The position numbers and the translations under genes are program-made. Positions 41,825 to 54,200 of a stretch of 64,000 nt of DNA are shown here, in pieces (position 1 is the first letter of the stretch; the number at the start of each line of letters is the position of its first letter). Under the pieces are notes generated by a model, which worked only from the letters and a program-made list of their open reading frames with translations, did not search any database and was not told the DNA's origin. This DNA is from Hysterium pulicare CBS 123377 (taxonomy: Eukaryota > Ascomycota > Dothideomycetes > Hysteriales > Hysteriaceae): contig AJFK01000980.1 in NCBI GenBank assembly GCA_000467715.1, positions 1 through 64,000 on the forward strand, read 5' to 3'.

Positions 41825-44243
41825 GATGAGGGGTATAAGGTGGGGGTGTTGTAGATGAGTTTTGTGTGGGATTTGATGGATCTAGAGTTTGGGAAGAGAA
41901 CAGTTGTGGGTAGTTTTGAAGTAAAAGGTAGGAGGGTTTGTTTAGCGGTAGTTGTTTATATGGAGAGCTCGAAAATATGAGCAAAGGGCGGAGCAGGTAT
42001 GTACGCAAGTTATGACGTCGCTCATATACGCGACATGGGGCGTACCTTACGCCACAGTGGCAGTGATATCATGTGAAAGCCAAGCAACGGACGAAAAGTC
42101 CATCCACTGAAGGCCGCCGTGCCCCGCTGTTTGAGCTCCACAGGCCGCCGTGTGATATCTTTGTAAAGACTTTCCCCTTGATTCTGATATCTCTTCAGCT
42201 CGTGCTCCTATGTTGAATTTGGGCTTCACTTCTGTATATTCAATAACAGAAGGCTATTCGGATGACAATTTAGACGTTCCCTGAGGACCAGATCATCCTT
42301 TCTAAATCACATCACCAAGCTCAAATGCTGTACGCGGCCAGCAAGAAGAGCCATCAGGAGGTTGATGCGCAGCCCAGACTCCAACAAATCCCTCCTCGAT
42401 GCTAGACAAGGAAATGGTGGGAACACACTTCCTTAATAGCTCTTTCTTCGAGTACAGTAAGAGTGCAGCTCGATTTGGGATGTGCGAGAGCACTGACTCT
42501 GACTCTTCTACTTCTAAGATACCTCCACACTACAATTTCCTTATTCAACGGGCTGAAAGAAAAGGAGTCTCGTAAATGCGTTCGTCGTCTGCTCATATCA
42601 GAAGATAGGGCTTTCTCCGTTCGACCATCGCGGCAACATGCGCCTCCAGAGGAGAATCACCGCTATGTCAATGATAACTATGGCGGACGATATACACCGG
42701 ATCAACCCCTGATGGAGACGGTATGATGAACACCTAGGACGCAGTGCTGCACATGATGTTACTTGCAGAACGAGTCCTTTAGAATCTTGGTAAGCATTAC
42801 ACCATCTTTTCACGTCCGGTGGAACACCGAGGGCAATACGATGCTGATCAACTAATCGAAGATTACTACACTAGGTAGTGATTTCTGTAAGATCAGCGAA
42901 TTAGATACTCCAGATACACAGCAAAGACTGTAAGATTCTCCGTGCCCCAAATCTTAAGATCAGCAGAGCTACGGCTCGGCGTTCCGTCGGAGGTGAAAAG
43001 AAGGTGTACAGCTAGAAAAAGAGGGTCTTATGGTGCATATAGAGCCCCTAAAATAAAAGTCTTAAGACAAGACGCATATCCCTACTCAACCGACATACCT
43101 AAACGGCCACGGAGAAGAAAGTAGCAGAAATCCAAATCCCTCCCTCCAGGAAATCAGCCGATGAGGGATCCGTCCAGCCGGCGGGGATTGTAAGTGAATG
43201 TATGCATGTTCGGACTCCGTGCTGTACCTGCATTAGGTACCCGCTGACTCCTTGAACCTGCATACAGTACGCACCCACCACGATCCCATGGGGAAAAAGA
43301 GTCTGCCAAAGCTCCAACCACGCGTAAGCGGTGAATACACCTATTTAAAGCCCTCATCTATGACGATCCTGTGGATGTACGTATGTAAACATGTGAAACG
43401 TCTTCGACCCATCCATCATCCATCAAATTTCCACATCAAACATTTCACCCCGTCACTTCCATAGAACATCGAACAATGCACCGCGAGTGACAAACTTTAG
43501 CTAACGTTTCTGAACCGAGTCAAACCAGCCACGCCAGCAACTTGTAAATCCCTTCCCTTTTTCGCTCGTGGATTCGCCATGCAAATTGCGGAGAGGGATG
43601 GATCGCCTGACGGGAGGCTTGCAGAGATAGTCCTCGGCTTTTTGCAAACGCATATTGAGATCGACATCATCCACGGCGCCGAGAAATGTTGGACGCATTT
43701 TGAACCATGACGCGATTTCGGAAATTCGGACAGAGGCGAGAGGTGGGGATCAGGGGTTGTTTACTAAATCGCACAGACGCGGTTGTATCTAGGTAGATAG
43801 CAAGGGCAGGGTAGGTAGGTAAATAGGTGGACATTGAAGAGTTTGTACAGGTTGGTCTGCCACATACCACAGTTTAAACAAATTGCCACAGCGGTGTAGC
43901 GACGGATGTTGATATATATTTATATTATGGAGGTATTAAAGGCTCGTTTTCGACTTTGAAATGTTTGTCCCCAATTATTCACACACATGCAAATGCCCAA
44001 TGCCAAATGCCCATGATGATTTTTGCCCGACCAACCAAATATAACCCAAGAAAGGAAAATTGTGATCCATGTCGCGTTGTAATGCCTCAAAAGGGCGCTT
44101 TTTTTTTGATTCAATGATGATCTCTCCAAGCAACATTACACTCTCTCATACGAAGAAAAACGATGCCCATGCTTCTCATCCCCAGCCGCGCCATCCACCC
44201 TTATTTTACAAGAAGCTAGGGATATAGCAATTGACGATGGCGT
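41825..44243. other. Gene-poor interval of 2.4 kb
   Basis: This includes the VIP1-like upstream region and the 3' flank of the chitin deacetylase. The sequence is A+T-rich beyond 42.2 kb, with short AGGTAGGT-type runs near 43.79-43.83 kb and near 16.55 kb. I tested both strands for conserved motifs and splice-joined frames and recognise no protein or tRNA. An untranslated RNA or lineage-specific gene cannot be excluded. Confidence 0.4.
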
Positions 44244-46545
44244 CTAAGTGCAGGTTCCGAATGATTTTTGGCACCCGGTCCCGCAGTAAGCAGAAGTCGA
44301 GCCACAGTATCCGTGTTGGGAGCAGCAGTTGCCATACGTTGATCCTTGGCAGGTGGTCTTGCCGCAAGATCCATCCGTGCTCACTTTGAGGGTGGAAGCG
44401 GCGGCAGTGGAAGATGAAGCCTTGGTGGAGGAAGAAGTCTTGACCGTGGAAGAGGCCTTCACGCTGCTGGAGACGACTTTCACGATGGAAGAGGTGGTAC
44501 CGGTGCAGGTTCCGAATCCGGATTGGCAGCCGGTACCGCAGTAGTCAGTGGTTGAACCGCACCATCCATTGACGGAACAGCAGTTACCGAAGGTTGAGCC
44601 TTGGCACGTCAGCCCGGTAGTTCCACCGCAGGTTGCGTCAGTCGAAACTTTGAGGGTAGATGTTGGCGCGGCAGAGCTTGAGACCTTCGTGGATGATGGT
44701 AGAACAGACGATGAAGCTGGCTTGGAGGATGAAGCAGCGACAGAAGAAGAGGCTTTGGTGGATGAGGCAACGGCGGAAGAAGCAGAGTTAGAACCGCAGG
44801 TTCCGAAGCCAGACTGGCATCCAGTACCGCAGTAGTCAGTGGTTGAGCCGCACCAGCCATTGACGGAACAGCAGTTACCGAAGGTTGAGCCTTGGCACGT
44901 CAGCCCGGTAGTTCCACCGCAGGTTGCGTCAGTCGAAACTTTGAGGGTAGATGTTGGCGCGGCAGAGCTTGAGGCCTTCGTGGATGATAGTGGAACAGAC
45001 GATGAAGCAGCGACAGAAGAAGAGGCCTTGGTGGATGAGGCGACGGCGGAAGAAGCAGAGTTAGAACCGCAGTTTCCGAAGCCGGACTGGCATCCAGTAC
45101 CGCAATAGTCAGTGGTAGTGCCGCAGTAGCCGTATTGCGAACAGCAGTTGCCGTATGTTGAACCTAAATTGCCTGTTAGCTCTGAAAGGAAGAAAGAACA
45201 GGTGAACATGGCGTACCTAGACAGGTTTGGCCATTACCGGCGCTACCGCATGTTCCATCAGTGGAGACGGTGGTCGCGGTGGATGCGGCACCGGATGAGG
45301 TTTTGCTTCCAGTAGCCTTTAGCCGAGAATTAGTATATGCAAGGTTTCAACATGATCTGGGGATCTTACAGAGGCAGTGCTGGTGCTAGCAGTTCCACTG
45401 ACACTAACTGAGCCACCTGAGGAATTTCGGTACCAGTTGGCTTGTGGATCACCAAGACACTCTCCGACGGTGACAGCCTTGTAGCCCAAGGCATTGATTT
45501 GATCAAGCATGTAGCCAGTCAAATTGTACGCCGTCTGTTGGTGGATATCGTGCCCAATGACAAGCCAGTCGCTGCTGGAGGCAGTAGCGCCATTTGCGGT
45601 AATGTTACCGGTAAACCAGTTCTTGGAGTTCTGAATCAAGGTGGGCGAGTCTTGCTCGTAGTCGTCAGTGTCCACATCGAAATAGGTGATATGATAGCCA
45701 AGCGTCTTCAGGTCGCCCTCGCAACCAGATGCTGATGTGCAGCTGGAATAAGGTGGACGCATGTATGTCGGGAAGACGCCGAGGATGTTGCGCAGAGCCA
45801 TCTCGTTTTTGATCATCTGGTTATGACGGTCGGTGGAGGAGATAGCTGAAAGATCTAGATGGGTCCATGTGTGGCTGGCGACTTGATGGTTTTCGGAATA
45901 CATTCGCTGAATGACAGAGACGTAGTCGGCAGTAGTGTCAATTTCACCCTTGCCAAGATTATTACCAGTGATGAAGAAGGTGGCTTTAGCCCCGTAGCTG
46001 TCGAGAACGTCAAGGATATGATCAGTGTAGATATACGGTCCGTCATCGTAGGTGATGGCAACAGTTCCCTTTACTGTACAATCGTAGATACCGACACCGC
46101 CATACGCCACACTTCCAAGCACAGGTCGAGCGATATCCGAGGTATCTGCTCCAGCTGGAGTCTGGTTTTCAGGGCACCCGGGACCATACTCATAGTTACA
46201 TCCCGGAGAATAACAGTAGGTACTAGGGTCAGTACCGCACCACCCAGCTTGAGAGCAGCAAACACCAGCAGCACAAGTACCAACACCCGCTCCACACTGT
46301 CCATCAGTGCCACCAACCTGTCGCTTCTCCTCGGCAGCGTGCTTTGGGTGGTGATCGATTTCTACTCCGGCATGGGCATGTCGAGGGCCAAGGATCTCCG
46401 AGGACCTTGCACCGAATACGTTCCTGGCTTTCAATTCCTGGACAGATCGGCGTCCGAAAATCTGTGGTGCTCCCGGAACACCGTGAGCGACAACGACTGC
46501 TGGAAGAGCGGCCACGGCGGCCGTAATAGCAGTCGAGAAGTGCAT
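44244..46545 (-). CDS. Chitin deacetylase with five chitin-binding (CBM18) domains
   Basis: Three exons: 46545-45370, 45316-45217 and 45163-44244, giving 731 residues. A signal peptide (MHFSTAITAAVAALPAVVVA) is followed by a propeptide-like stretch ending near KR at 74-75, an N-terminal CBM18 (~81-124), a NodB/CE4 deacetylase domain (~155-365) and four C-terminal CBM18 domains separated by Ser/Ala/Thr linkers. CE4 motifs are complete: TYDDGP (165-170, metal-binding and base Asp), SHTWTH (His pair), RPPYSS, DVDTDDY and IGHDIH. The enzyme removes acetyl groups from chitin outside the cell or in the wall; such proteins remodel walls or hide chitin from hosts. The second and third C-terminal CBM18 units are nearly identical in DNA. 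No GPI signal is visible; the protein ends within the last CBM18. Introns: 45317-45369 and 45164-45216. Confidence 0.94.
44506..45083 (-). repeat. Tandem CBM18-linker repeat, two ~280-base units
   Basis: Two adjoining units (about 44506-44796 and 44797-45083) each encode a Ser/Ala linker plus one CBM18 domain. Roughly 115 bases are identical between them (near 44567-44692 and 44857-44974). The right unit is shorter by a small linker deletion. The neighbouring CBM18 units on either side are clearly diverged. Confidence 0.85.
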
Positions 46546-48437
46546 CTTGGAGTCGTATCGGATTGAAGTTATTAAAAAGTATACTAAATTTGGGTCAAGT
46601 AAGGAAAAGCGAGTGACTATCGAACAATTGCGTCTCTACGACACAAGTGAAGGATTTGGGGAAGGGGGATAACGAATGACGAGCCTCAAAAAGGGCAATT
46701 AGACAGAGGTGTAAAATTCACGAGCAGGAAAGAAGAGGTGAGATGTGGATGTCAATGAGGTTAAAAGCAATCTACGATCTGCGAGAATGGCTTGGGGTGG
46801 CATGGGTCCCATGGAGCGGATTCTGCAGCTTGACTCGACTTCCTTTGGGCATAACCCAGATTGGACATGCACGCCAGCCCTGTTCTTCATCGAAGGGGGC
46901 TCTGGGCGTTCTTTTTTTTCACCTCGCATCAGACGGTTTATCGGAGCGGCCTCGCTTTCGCGTGGTGAAGGGATGAGTGATTGGTCAAGGGCAATGCTGA
47001 GAGCGCCTCGGACCCTAGCGCGCACCTAACGCCGGGGCCAAGCAGGTCCGGGGCGCCATTTTAGGTGTAAAGGCAAGCCCGGAAAAGGGGATGGCGCCCC
47101 CAGACTGACGGCCAAATCTGAACCCAGCATGCGTCCTGTGGGCGTGCTAGCTTGAAAAGGGAGCCTTAGCGGGTGCTGACACCATGTTTGCCCAGGTTCC
47201 AAATTCTCCATTTGGACGGCCGTGCGCCAAGTACCTGCTCAAGTCTCAGCGACGAGCGCCAATGCCGTGATGCCCGGCCCGGAGGAGCCTCCACACAATC
47301 CTATTGTTTTGAGACTCCATCACAGCGTGCGAGCGAGTCGCATGGCTAGCGCTCTGGGAGTTGTCGTTGTGCGACGAAGCAAGAAAATGTGACGAGAACT
47401 TTAGTTGGAAGTATCTGCGTGAATGGCGGTGCCGGTCATCCGCTCGCTGCTCAGCTCTCCTCGGATGCCACTTCAGCATGACTCTGGCGCGCATCGTGTG
47501 GGCTCGCTTTTGGTCTGTGCCAGGGGCGTGTGCATAGGTGCGAGACGGCGGTCCACGATTCTGGGTGGCGCCATGCTCGTAATTCTCGCCTGCGGAAAGG
47601 TGCTGTCACTCGCGGTCCAGTCAGCCATAGCTGCGCTGTCAGGATGTTCCACCCCCTGGCTAGAACCCGTTCTGGGATCGCCCACGGCCCTTTTTAAAAT
47701 AGAACCACAGTCCACCACGTTATGGAAACACTGGACCACGCGTCCCACCGCCTTTCGAATCGGCGCAACACAGCCCTTTCCCCGCACACCTGCCTACCAA
47801 GCAAAAGAGACGGCTTCGCGAAACGAGTACTTCGCAAACGCTGGCGGCTTTAGGCCTTCGTATTACACGAATTCTTGCACGCTAAGTCAATAAACATGAC
47901 CACCGCTTTTCTCATGACTTCTTGCTCAATACTCGGACACCTTGGCGATGTCTTGACCCGTGAGATGGTACGAGAAGCGATATTTTTTTTGGGACACCAC
48001 GGGAATGCCGCGACGTCACAGCCAGCCATGCCAGCCCTGCAACTTCACTAATGAAGCGACACTTGTGAACCCGAGCTAATGCCGTACCGGGCCATGGGAA
48101 GAGTGTAGATCTCCTGCTTTTAGTATTGGACATCGAGGGGATCGGGTCCATGGATGGATGTTGTAGCCCCAGCCAACTCATGCTGCCTACATGAGTCTTC
48201 CTATGGTACATCATGCAGCTGCAACAGTCCCTTCATCAGTCCAGGCAAGTTGTTGACTGTATATGTGAGGTAATACGAAGTCTAGAAGACAAATGTACCA
48301 CATAAGGAAAGCTCGCTAATGGGCTGTTGACGACTGGTTAAAGGTTTCCCCCACTTTAAAAAATATTCCCGTCAATGACGCGTAATGCCATCAGGTAGGC
48401 AAGCTGAACCAATATTTTAATTCTACTCTATTAGCGC
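46546..48437. other. Gene-poor interval of 1.9 kb
   Basis: This is the upstream region of the chitin deacetylase plus the 3' flank of the phosphodiesterase. The block 46.8-47.8 kb is G+C-rich compared with its surroundings and has overlapping open frames on both strands without recognisable motifs. The promoter probably lies in the first part. No RNA gene was seen. Confidence 0.4.
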
Positions 48438-50012
48438 TTATGTCCCGTTAGTGATGTAGCTATTCCTTCCGGCAATGCCATTGTTGACTGCCATTGCTAG
48501 CGCCGCAACATCTGCTGACGGCGTGACTGTTGCAGGCCTGTCATAAGGGAATACCACGGGTTTATCTCTTATTGCGAAAGCGTCCATGTAAAGGACGTTT
48601 GGAAATGACTGAGGCGTGAAAGCATTATACGCGTTGTTGAATAAATCGTCGTAGACTGATACTGCGAGGTTCATGATGGCTCTGTCTGGGTTCAAGACGT
48701 CGTCCGCCTGCTGCGTGAGCGTCCATGAGAAGATGTGGAATGTATCTTTGCGCTGGGATGGATCCGAGACAAGATTCCGGTTGCTCTTGAGTTTCGACAA
48801 CTGATCTGACTCCATGTTTGCAGCATTGTTGGTATTGGAATAGGAGTCAAAGATGGGGAAATTCGCTGCGCTGAAGAAGCCTTGGTTGGCATAATCGCCT
48901 ATCGAAATGCCACTTGGCATGTCACTGGCGAAGATCAACACTGAGGCACTGTTGGAAATGAAGTCGTTTAGGACTTTATTTGAAAAGTCGGCGCTTCCGG
49001 CGTTAGCATTTAGTATGCGGTTGTTGATGCCCTTTAGCTGATCGAAAAGCTGGTTCCATTGCGCCTGACTTAGGGCCACGTAATTGTTGTCGGTATCCAA
49101 CGTGTGGCTAAGATTAATTATGATTAGCTCGTGGTATTGAGCGGTAAACCTACAAACGAACATTAGCTTCAATAGTCCGTGAAAGTGGATAGACTAATCC
49201 TACTGATTGATCTGATTGACGATATCGGAGATTGCCTCGCCGTTACCTCCTAACCAAACTCCATCCACTTCAGAGTAATGACCCGACACGAATTTGCCGT
49301 TTGAAAGGACAGGTCGGAGATCGAAGTAACGTGATCCGTACTTCAATTGGTCGCCAAAGTTCAGGTACTGCGCCTGTGTGTTCTCGAAATCCGCTCCAAC
49401 AGTTCCCGGGCTATAGGAACTCATGCCAGCATCGTGAGAACCCGGCATACAGATTTCCTTGAGAGTTCTGTTTCCAAGAGATCCCAAATTCTGTTGCATC
49501 CAATCAATCGGAGGTGCATTATTCGACCAAATTGCTCCACTTTCATCCGCCGACAGGATCCAATTCACCGCAGCATTATGACGAAAACCCTGGTCGATGG
49601 TAGCCCCTTTCTGATTGGTTTTTGTCGACATGCCGTCCAGGTTGATGTAGAGGTGATAATCCGATGGGTTCTTCGCTTGTATCTGAAAGGTATTCGAGGT
49701 TCCCGAGAGCGAGTAGTATGCCTCTCCTGCATCATCGCGTATGTTCCCCTTAGTGCCCCATTCCACGTAGACTTTGTTCGACTTTCCTGGAAGATAGTAA
49801 GTGCTCCGCTCCGCATATTTTCTTACTGCGCAACTCATACCGGCAGAAATTGTAGGCCAACTCCAAGTGCTCATCTGATATGAGTGTGATCCCGTCAAGG
49901 TCCAGTCATATGGAGAGCCGTTTATGAGCGTCAGATACCCGCCTATATCACTTAGTACATGTTCGATATGATTTTCGAAACCTGAAAGAGGAGCAGTACC
50001 GTAACCCATCAT
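48438..50012 (-). CDS. PI-PLC X-like phosphodiesterase with an unknown N-terminal domain
   Basis: Two exons, 50012-49204 and 49149-48438, give 506 residues. The region from about residue 168 on is a PLC-like TIM-barrel phosphodiesterase: CMPGSHDAGMS (first catalytic His, ~193), GSRYFDLRPV (substrate/metal pocket) and FVSGHYSEVDG (second His, ~245), then ELIIINLSH after the intron. These match bacterial-type PI-PLC X domains and fungal relatives that cleave phosphoinositides or GPI anchors. Residues 1-165 form a beta-rich domain (GGYLTLINGSPYDWTLTG, WSWPTISAGMS, KVYVEWGTKG) that I do not recognise. There is no signal peptide at the chosen ATG, so the protein is either cytosolic or a start exon is missed. 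Intron 49150-49203. Confidence 0.8.
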
Positions 50013-51278
50013 TTATATGTTCCAAACAGTACGACGCAGGGTCTGGCCCTATGGAAACTCAGAGATTACTGAAAGAAAGACAAACTCCAAAAACGAGAGG
50101 TTGAGAAACAAAGGAAGGAAGAAGATCAGAGGGGAACTGGAGTAACATTATATGCGCAAGGAAACTTCCCAGATAAAATGCGCATGACCGATGATTCGTC
50201 CCCGCGACAAACATTCTGGCATTTCAGATAGCACACGGCTTCGGTCATGGCCGGATTTCAACGCCGTATGGCTCAGCGAGACCAGCTGATTGGGCCTAGA
50301 GAATAATGCTTTGCCTCGAAGGCCCAAAGATCAGCGATGTGAGGGTAGGTTTCATGGTAAAAGAGGAAGCTCCAATCCTACAGCATGTACAAGGTATGAC
50401 GGGTGACCCCTTGCCCTTGCTTGTCGAGCCAGATGTGGCTAAAAGGTAGGGGTGGTGGTGTTTCAGGTAATTTACCCTACAGCGAGTCCGCATTTCAAAA
50501 GCTTTTAGGGAAGATTCTGCCATAAGATAGGCCATTAAATCTGATAACCGCTGTGCCAATAGGCGCGCCATCTCACTTACCGCTGCATAGCGTGGCGCAG
50601 CAAGACATGCCCCATCTCTCAAACATAAGGGAAAACAGAAAGATTTCGCGATCGCCAGTCTGTTGATGGGCCCGACGAGAACGCCACACAACTTCTCGGA
50701 CATGATGGGCGGGAGACAAAAGCTTATTAGATTGTCTAATGTTGGACTCCGACGAGTGAGGTTGGTGTTCTGTTGTTAGAGAAGGAAGGTGACAATGCCC
50801 GAGCGGACGCTAGACATTCTCCGAGGGGTGGCGCCGGGAAGACGAACATCAGGGTCCACCGAACTGCTCGTACAAGATCGCATGTGATGGACCTTCCCAC
50901 CTCATCCAACGATGGCTTATTTGTTTAATTAATTTTGATTGCGGGTGTCTGTATGATGTACCTCGGTAGGTGCATTATTAAGCCTGAGATCAATGGTTCC
51001 AAATTCAACAAGTTGGCTGCACAACGGACATCATCGCATCACGGCCTTAGCTTTGTAGAATGCGTTATAGAAATCATTCTTAGGCAGCCATCCATCTGTA
51101 GTATTGCTGACCTGAAGGGCATTTCCGGGAATGCAGGTTTATCATAGATACAGCGCAATGACATTTCATTCTTACCTTGCAAGACATCCATTCCTTGGCT
51201 AACAAAGCCAACAAGTACACCAATGCTACCAACAATAAGATCTAGACCTAATGTCCTCCACAAAAGTAACAATGGCGC
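50013..51278. other. Intergenic, PI-PLC upstream region and UTP17 3' flank
   Basis: About 1.27 kb. It contains a 135-codon ATG frame on the minus strand (50296-50703) without a recognisable domain, and a frame directly downstream of the UTP17 stop that lacks an ATG. An exact ATCTGATAA lies at 50539-50547. I call no gene here. Confidence 0.4.
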
Positions 51279-54200
51279 TTAATTCTTCGATACCCTAGGT
51301 TTTCTCGCGTAAAGGCCTATGACCGCACTGAGCAAATCCTTAACGGGTGGTAACGCGTGACTTGGTCCGCTCTCAAAGATCTGTTGTAGCTGCTGGGGTC
51401 TGACTACCGGCTTATCGTTCTCGGCATCCTGCACCAACCCTTCCAGCTTCTTAAGTGACCTTAAAAGTCCATTCGATGTACCCTCACCTTCTTCGTCACC
51501 TTCTTCGTCTTTCATCTCTGCATCCTCTGCATCCTCTGCAGGCACAGTGGGTTCAGCAAGGTTGCCGGTAGGTGCTCCAGGCGCGACGAACTGAATAGGA
51601 GGGCTGGCCTTCGGACTAAAGATGCGAATCTCAGCGGACACATCTAGAGCAATGTAACCCTTGCCATTCTTAGCAGCAAGGAGAGAAAGTACTACGTTCG
51701 GTATGGTGCAGGTCCAGGGAATTGAAACTTGCTTAGGATCAAAGACAGTGATTCTCGATTGAGCTTTCCTGATATAACGATCTTGAGTACCAGGTCCAGC
51801 ATCAGCATTCACCTCGAATATTGGATATGATACGGCGAAGGTGCCATCTTTCTCGTTGACGGCGAGATGAAGCATTGAAGCTCCATAAGGGCGAGGTATG
51901 GTGGATATTTCGAACGGGATGCAGTATACCAGGTCGTCGACGACTAAATCCCAGACGATGATAGACTGGCCGAGAATGATGAGGTACCGGTCCATAAGCG
52001 CCAGACGCGCAAGCCCCATGAGTTGGATTTCTGGCAACGAGTGTCGGAGGCTCCCCGTTTCTGTGTCGATAAGATGTACGAGGTCAGAATCAGAATCCGA
52101 GGGCCATGAGAGACTTCCAGTCAGAACAGACCCATCCGCAGAATATGCTAAACAAGCGTTACTTGGTAAAGGAGATGTTTGGGAGCTGGGTTCTGCTTCC
52201 AAGGTACCCAATCTACTAGGTAGTTCAGCGGAGCGATACATGGACCAGGTGACTAAACCCGTGGAGTCGCTACCGCGCACAATAACCCCATCTCTTAGTC
52301 TCGTCTTGGGTTTCCAGATTCGCACGTAACGGTCTTCACCCACAGTAGCGAATCCGTTGCTGATAGGATCGGAAGCTAGGTCCAGAACGCGAGCTGGTGC
52401 ACCAAGGTCCTGGAAGCTATGAGGTGAGTTGATCCTTGCATCTAACTTCCAAAGTTTGGTTGTTTTGTCCCAGGACCAAAACTTGAGATAGACCTCGCGA
52501 CGCAGTGACTGCTCTTCGCCGTCAATAGCAGGATTGCCCTCTTCAAGATGGCTTGTGTCAGCGTGTGGAGGTATCCATTCTTCAACAGTTGCAAGCCATA
52601 AGCCATCGTGACTCATCTGCAGGTGTTTGACGCTCGGCTCAAGGATCTTCATACGGCCAGGCCCTGTATTAAAGTCTGTCGCATTATTGCGAGTCAGTGC
52701 CTGGCGAGACACATGACGGGCAGTGGATAAGTCGAAAGTTTGCAGGTAAGGGGTTGGGGGACTGAAGGTTTGTTCATCTCTTGGCTGAGATGATGGGACG
52801 GAAAGTAAAATTTGGTTCGGGTCGGTTGGATTTATTGCCATTGGAACACTAGAGAAAGCGTCGAAAGGGTTGAAGGGGTGGGAGACAGAGTTCGACTTGT
52901 GCGGTGGCTGTAGTGAGTGTACGTCAATCCTCCGCGATTGAATTCCAGCAATGTTAGTCTTTGGCTCCAGTTCAGATGTGGACAGAACAATTATGGAGTT
53001 GCTGGCTAAGGACAAGGCATATGAAGCGCCTCGAGGGGATACCACAAGGTTTTCGATTGCCGAAGATAAATGTGGTAACTCCTGGTGTTTCCCAGTTACA
53101 AGTTGCCAAATCACAAGAACCGTCTCCTTCCCGCCAGAAATGATGTAGTTGCCTAAATAAATAAAATCAGTTCATGGATGCATATACCCAGCAAGCTTCA
53201 ATGCTTACCATCCTGCGACCATTTGACCGAGCCTACAGCATCCCTATGCCAATGGAGGCATCTGGGAGTCAAGTCATCAGCTTGATCAACTGTCTGCTGT
53301 GCATTTCTTCGATTTGAAAGCTTTGAGATGATGTTTTCAAAGACGTGAATCTTTCCTTGGTCATCACCGATAGCAACATCAAGTGTCCCCTTGAACTCTC
53401 GAGACTGTGTCCTTTGTTTGGTCGGAAGAGGTGCATCCATCCCAAGGCTAGGGCGAAGATAGGCACTCATTGTGGTAATGTGTTGAGCTAACTTGATCTC
53501 CCACCAGGTATACCGAAGCTCCGTTAAGGACGTCCAGGATGACTTGTCTTTCTGCCCTATTAAGAGAGAATCTTTGCAAGCTACAATCATAATGTTGCCG
53601 CCAGAGACGATCTGGAATGACAGAATTCTCGATTTCGTTTTCAGGATCTGTTTGACTTCCGTCTGTGAAGCCTCATCTCCAAAACGAAGAGAGTGAAGAT
53701 TGATTAGCTCTTGATGGCTTTGGACCTCGTGAGCGAAAACCAGATCGTGAGATAGATTCTCTGGAGATATTGTTGCTAATCCAGATATGTGAGTACCGAT
53801 GTTCCATCGCGCAATTTTAGTACCCGTCTTCCAATCCCAAAGAGTAGTGAGACCTCCAGGAGTCGAACAATATACACGACTCGGATTCCATGAAGACAAT
53901 GCGAATGCCGATACAGAGGCAGATCCAGTAGCAAGTGTACGCTCTAGAAGTGAATTGGACGTAGAATATATTTGAATAGCTCGAGCATTGGCTACGATTA
54001 GGTGTCTATGAGTATCGACTGTCAGCTAAGTCATGTATTTAGAGTGAAACAACCCACTTTTCATCTGGAGAGAATATCGGGTCCTGTGGTAAGAACCACC
54101 CCCCGATGGGGTCCGATACCGTCCACTCAGAGTTCCTGGTGGGAGATGTTGAAACTATATCCTGCTTCCTAGCTTTTGATACTTTGGAATGTTGAGTTTT

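Noticed and set aside
42463-42726. Frame with GGRYTPDQP-like peptide
   Set aside because: An appealing local peptide but no start context, no known family and an overlapping frame on the other strand.
50296-50703. 135-codon ATG frame on the minus strand
   Set aside because: No recognisable domain, no splice structure and unusual composition; it probably opens by chance.
51039-51272. Small spliced membrane-like peptide just downstream of UTP17
   Set aside because: A GTAAGA/TTCAG intron could be drawn and the peptide is hydrophobic, but the frame lacks an ATG and lies in the UTP17 3' untranslated region.
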